A stretch of 64,000 bases of DNA from Prorocentrum cordatum (Eukaryota > Sar > Dinophyceae > Prorocentrales > Prorocentraceae): contig CAUYUJ010014753.1 in assembly GCA_963575745.1 (NCBI GenBank), positions 194,501-258,500 of the forward strand, read 5' to 3'. Positions within the stretch are counted from its first letter, which is position 1; every line of letters begins with the position of its first letter. Position numbers and translations under genes: made by a program. The notes under the pieces are model-generated. The model had not been told where the DNA came from and did no database searches. It saw nothing but the letters and a program-made list of their open reading frames with translations. Of this stretch, positions 61,613 to 64,000 are shown piece after piece.

Positions 61613-62606
61613 GCACTGCACAAGCTGTTACGCATGCCGCCGAGCTTCTTCGCTTTGCATGACTTTTTGGGCATGGGGAATTGGCTGAAAGCAGCCGCCA
61701 CCACGAGTGCACGGGTGTATGCGCTTGCGAATGCATGGCGAGCCAGCGCGTGCACCCTTCGAGGCCGGGCGGGGAGCTTTGACTGGCGGTGGGGGGGCGC
61801 CGACGTTCACGGGTTGCACATGCGAGTTCTCGAACAATTGTTGTCAGCGAAGTGTTGGCTTAATGAGAATGGCATCCCCCAATACGATCGCCTCTTCACC
61901 ACCTGCCGTGACCTCCCTTTCCCTCCTGAACCTCTGCTCTTGGCCTGCGCGGCCGCACGGGAGGCCATCCCTGCTGCGGCTTCGGCGGCTCCTCCTGGGG
62001 GGGTCGGATTCGGCGGGGTCGTCGTCGTCGGGGAGGGAAGAAAGCTCGGCCGCAAGGCGTCTTCATACAGCGCCTCACCGCGCTGGTCTATCCAGACCGC
62101 TTCCACGAGCGCATCCACGCTCGGCTGTGCACGTGGTTTCCTGCTGATGTTTGCCCCTCGCTAGCTTCCACCCGCGCTAGGTTGCTTGCCCGCCAAGCGG
62201 TGCTGATGAAATCAGTGCCAAGGTGTGGGCCCACCTGAAGACGCTCACGGGTGCGTGGATCACGAGCCACCGAGTGGAGTTCCTCACGCTTCTACCATGC
62301 AGGTTTGGTTGCCCAGACTGCCCCGATTCGTTCCTCCACTACCCCTCCTGCCCCCGTCTGCTTCACATGCTTGCTCTTCCTCGTCTTTTCATCCCCACCG
62401 CTCCCCCGTTCCTCGGGCTTGGCTTGGGAACGGCGGAGGAGTATCAAGATACTGACCTGAACACTAATGTAGCACATGATCTGGTGGCGTTAGCCTACTC
62501 GATCTTTCATAAATTACGCGCTGCACTGATCGAATCTCCGCATCAGTATGGCAGCTACACCTTCCAACCTTCTATCCGCCATGCGAGCTCACACGGGACA
62601 AACTGA
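61613..62606 (+). pseudogene. LINE-C C-terminal domain with Cys/His knuckle
   Basis: Frame 2 continues after the tandem stops: YALHKLLRMPPSFFALHDF, ARVYALANAWRASACTL. Near 62050-62230, frame 1 gives LTALVYPDRFHERIHARL. Frame 3 then gives HLKTLTGAWITSHRVEFL and LPCRFGCPDCPDSFLHYPSC, a C-x3-C-x2-C…H-x3-C knuckle typical of the end of these polyproteins. It closes with a Tyr/Ala-rich tail to a TGA at 62604. Confidence 0.65.
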
Positions 62607-62629
62607 CGGACTTCCAATGGACGTGCAAT

Positions 62630-62820
62630 CCTCCTCCTCCTCCTCCTCGTCCTCCTCCTCGTTATCCTATACTCCTCCTCCTCCTCCTCCTCCCTCCTCC
62701 TCCTCCTCCTCCTCCTCCTCCTCCTCCTCCTCCTCCTCCTCCTCCTCCTCCTCCTCCTCCTCCTCCTCCTCCTCCTCCTCCTCCTCCTCCTCCTCCTCCT
62801 CCTCCTCCTCCTCCTCCTCC
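62630..62820. repeat. (TCC)n microsatellite at the LINE-C 3' side
   Basis: About 190 bp, interrupted early by CTCGTCC and TTATCCTATACT, then about 40 pure CTC units. Confidence 0.97.
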
Positions 62821-62854
62821 CTTTTCATTCCTCCCTTTTGGCGGTATACTGATG

Positions 62855-63360
62855 ACTCCTTTGGGGCCTCTATAGGGCTCTTGGGGGCCTGCTGTGGCCC
62901 CATTTGGTGCCCGCTGAGGGTCTCGGGGCCGTCTGGAGCGCGATGGTTCCAAGAAGCTCTCCCCGAGGAGGCTCGGCCGAACCGTTTTGGAAAGTTCGGG
63001 GCGGGACTCAGGACCGCCTTGGAGCGGGCTCGAGAAGTCGGCTCTCGGGCAGTCTGGCGGTTGTTTGTGGTCTCTCTATTGCAGCAGTTTGGGGCAGTTT
63101 TGTTTGGAGGGGTGGGGGGGTCCCAATAAAACCGTTTAAAGCTTTCCCGATGCGATCTGAAGCCGAAAAGCCCGGAACATAATATCAAGCATCTCGTATG
63201 TTTGTTCAGTGTGTTCCGTCTTTTGGGAGGTTTCTTGGGGCCTGCTGGGGCATTTGGGGGATAGCGTGGTGCCAGACGAGGCCGTCATTGGATCCGCTTG
63301 GGGCGTCCTGCAGCCGTTTGGGGGCGGTCTTTGGTTGTCTTAGATCCTTTGGGATGCCGA
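62855..63360 (+). repeat. GGCCTCTTGG-type dispersed repeat, weak block
   Basis: TTTGGGGCCTCTATAGGGCT, CTTGGGGGCCTGC, GGTTTCTTGGGGCCTGC and GGGGCGTCCTGCAGCCG phrases lie on both sides of unassigned sequence. Confidence 0.5.
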
Positions 63361-63912
63361 AATAGGCGCCCGAGAGCAACACCCGGGGGCCCAGGGGGGG
63401 GCGGCGTTTGACCTCGAGCGGGGGGAGTCGTCCTTGGAAGCACAACAGAGCCCTGCCAGACAGCAGACAAACATTCTCGCGCGCCCCAATGTGCCGCAGG
63501 CACGGTGGCGATTTGGGGGATCTGGGCGCTTACGCCCAGAATTTAGTACGTTGCAGTTTGTAGCCTCTCTCGTCCATGCTGGTTCCACTGGTGGCTGTGG
63601 CTTCTTCTGCGACTGCCACCCTGTCATTGTGAGTTGGTTCAGTCTGCGTGGCGATCGGAGGAGGATGCGGCTTAGTGATGTGGTAGAGCTTCTACAACAA
63701 GGCGTCGTTGGATGTTGCAGCGTCTATGCTGCTCGCCGTTAGGTATGCTTGCATGTGAAGTTGCAGCGAGTGGTTTGCGAAGTGCCCTCCCCACTGATCC
63801 GATAACGCTTGCAAACTGCAACTATGTTTGATCAACTTGCGGACCGCTGTTCCTCTACTACACCTCCCCGGCACAGCTTACAGTTTACGCCACCTCTTGC
63901 CCCTTCTGCGCG
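63361..63912. other. No recognised gene
   Basis: A 102-codon + frame (63434-63742) and a minus frame (63692-63874) overlap without any motif I can name. Confidence 0.4.
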
Positions 63913-64000
63913 ATGGCCTCCGCCATGGCCGTGCCGATGCAGCGCGCCGTCCGTTTCTGCGTCAAGAACACCTTCATCGATGACATCGACGCGGGCGTCG
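63913..64000 (+). CDS. Possible 5' end of a host gene running off the window
   Basis: ATG at 63913 opens MASAMAVPMQRAVRFCVKNT followed by FIDDIDAGV and stays open to the window edge. The V-K-N-T-F-I-D peptide resembles a short conserved segment I associate with dinoflagellate RNA-binding/zinc-finger-type proteins, which is recall, not proof. The frame is also open upstream of the ATG, so the start is uncertain. Codon use is G/C-ending and coding-like. Confidence 0.35.
   Translation, partial: MASAMAVPMQRAVRFCVKNTFIDDIDAGV

Larger units (their letters stand above)
56940..62606 (+). mobile_element. LINE-C: spliced-leader-headed, nearly full-length LINE
   Basis: Contains the leader (56940), a Gln/Ala-rich coiled N-terminus (57125-57740), an RRM-like region (57805-58430), EEP (58510-59560, interrupted by TC repeats), RT (60190-61606) and a C-terminal domain with a Cys knuckle (61613-62606). 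The N-terminal RNA-binding region runs into the EEP in nearly one frame, so this family appears to make one polyprotein, unlike LINE-A. It has several frameshifts and at least five stops. TCC microsatellites flank both ends (56846-56939 and 62630-62820). Confidence 0.85.

Overview
The window looks like nuclear DNA of a dinoflagellate. The strongest evidence is a full-length match, at 56940-56961, to the 22-nt dinoflagellate spliced leader that is trans-spliced onto nuclear mRNAs. Two decayed copies lie at 2972-2993 and 8611-8632. GC-rich sequence, very long microsatellites, layered LINE retrotransposon relics and almost no host coding sequence fit that assignment. The species cannot be fixed from sequence alone; a Prorocentrum- or Symbiodinium-type genome is my guess. 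A 100-N assembly gap sits at 20756-20855.

Layout. 1-2000 is degenerate (TAG)n with a 77-nt T run. 2972-7430 is an old spliced-leader-headed LINE relic (LINE-B). 8611-10075 is a second leader-headed tract ending in a 30-36 bp minisatellite. 11-16 kb is tandem repeats: an ~80-100 bp minisatellite, a 41-bp array with alternating unit types, and a 21-bp array. 16813-19793 is a 5'-truncated LINE (LINE-D) with RNase H and a Cys-rich tail, flanked by a 16-bp direct repeat. 20.3-28.2 kb is small inverted-repeat elements and tandem repeats. 29268-34456 is the best-preserved LINE (LINE-A), with ORF1 and ORF2 and a 13-bp target-site duplication. 35.85-37.54 kb is an ~197-bp satellite that flips orientation. 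38.29-42.12 kb is a minus-strand LINE (LINE-F). 42460-42779 is an orphan exon-like ORF. 43-47 kb is nested inverted-repeat elements and an ~100-bp repeat. 49.78-50.86 kb is an RNase H fragment (LINE-E). 51.5-55.2 kb carries more MITE-like elements and unidentified coding-like stretches. 56940-62606 is a nearly full-length LINE (LINE-C) that begins with the intact spliced leader. The last 88 bp may open a host gene.

Functionally, the recognisable coding content is almost all retrotransposon machinery: RRM-like ORF1, an apurinic-type endonuclease (EEP), reverse transcriptase and RNase H. Every copy is broken. Beside it are several small non-autonomous terminal-inverted-repeat families, each with two or three copies inside this one window. 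I found no rRNA, tRNA, CRISPR array or bacterial-type operon.
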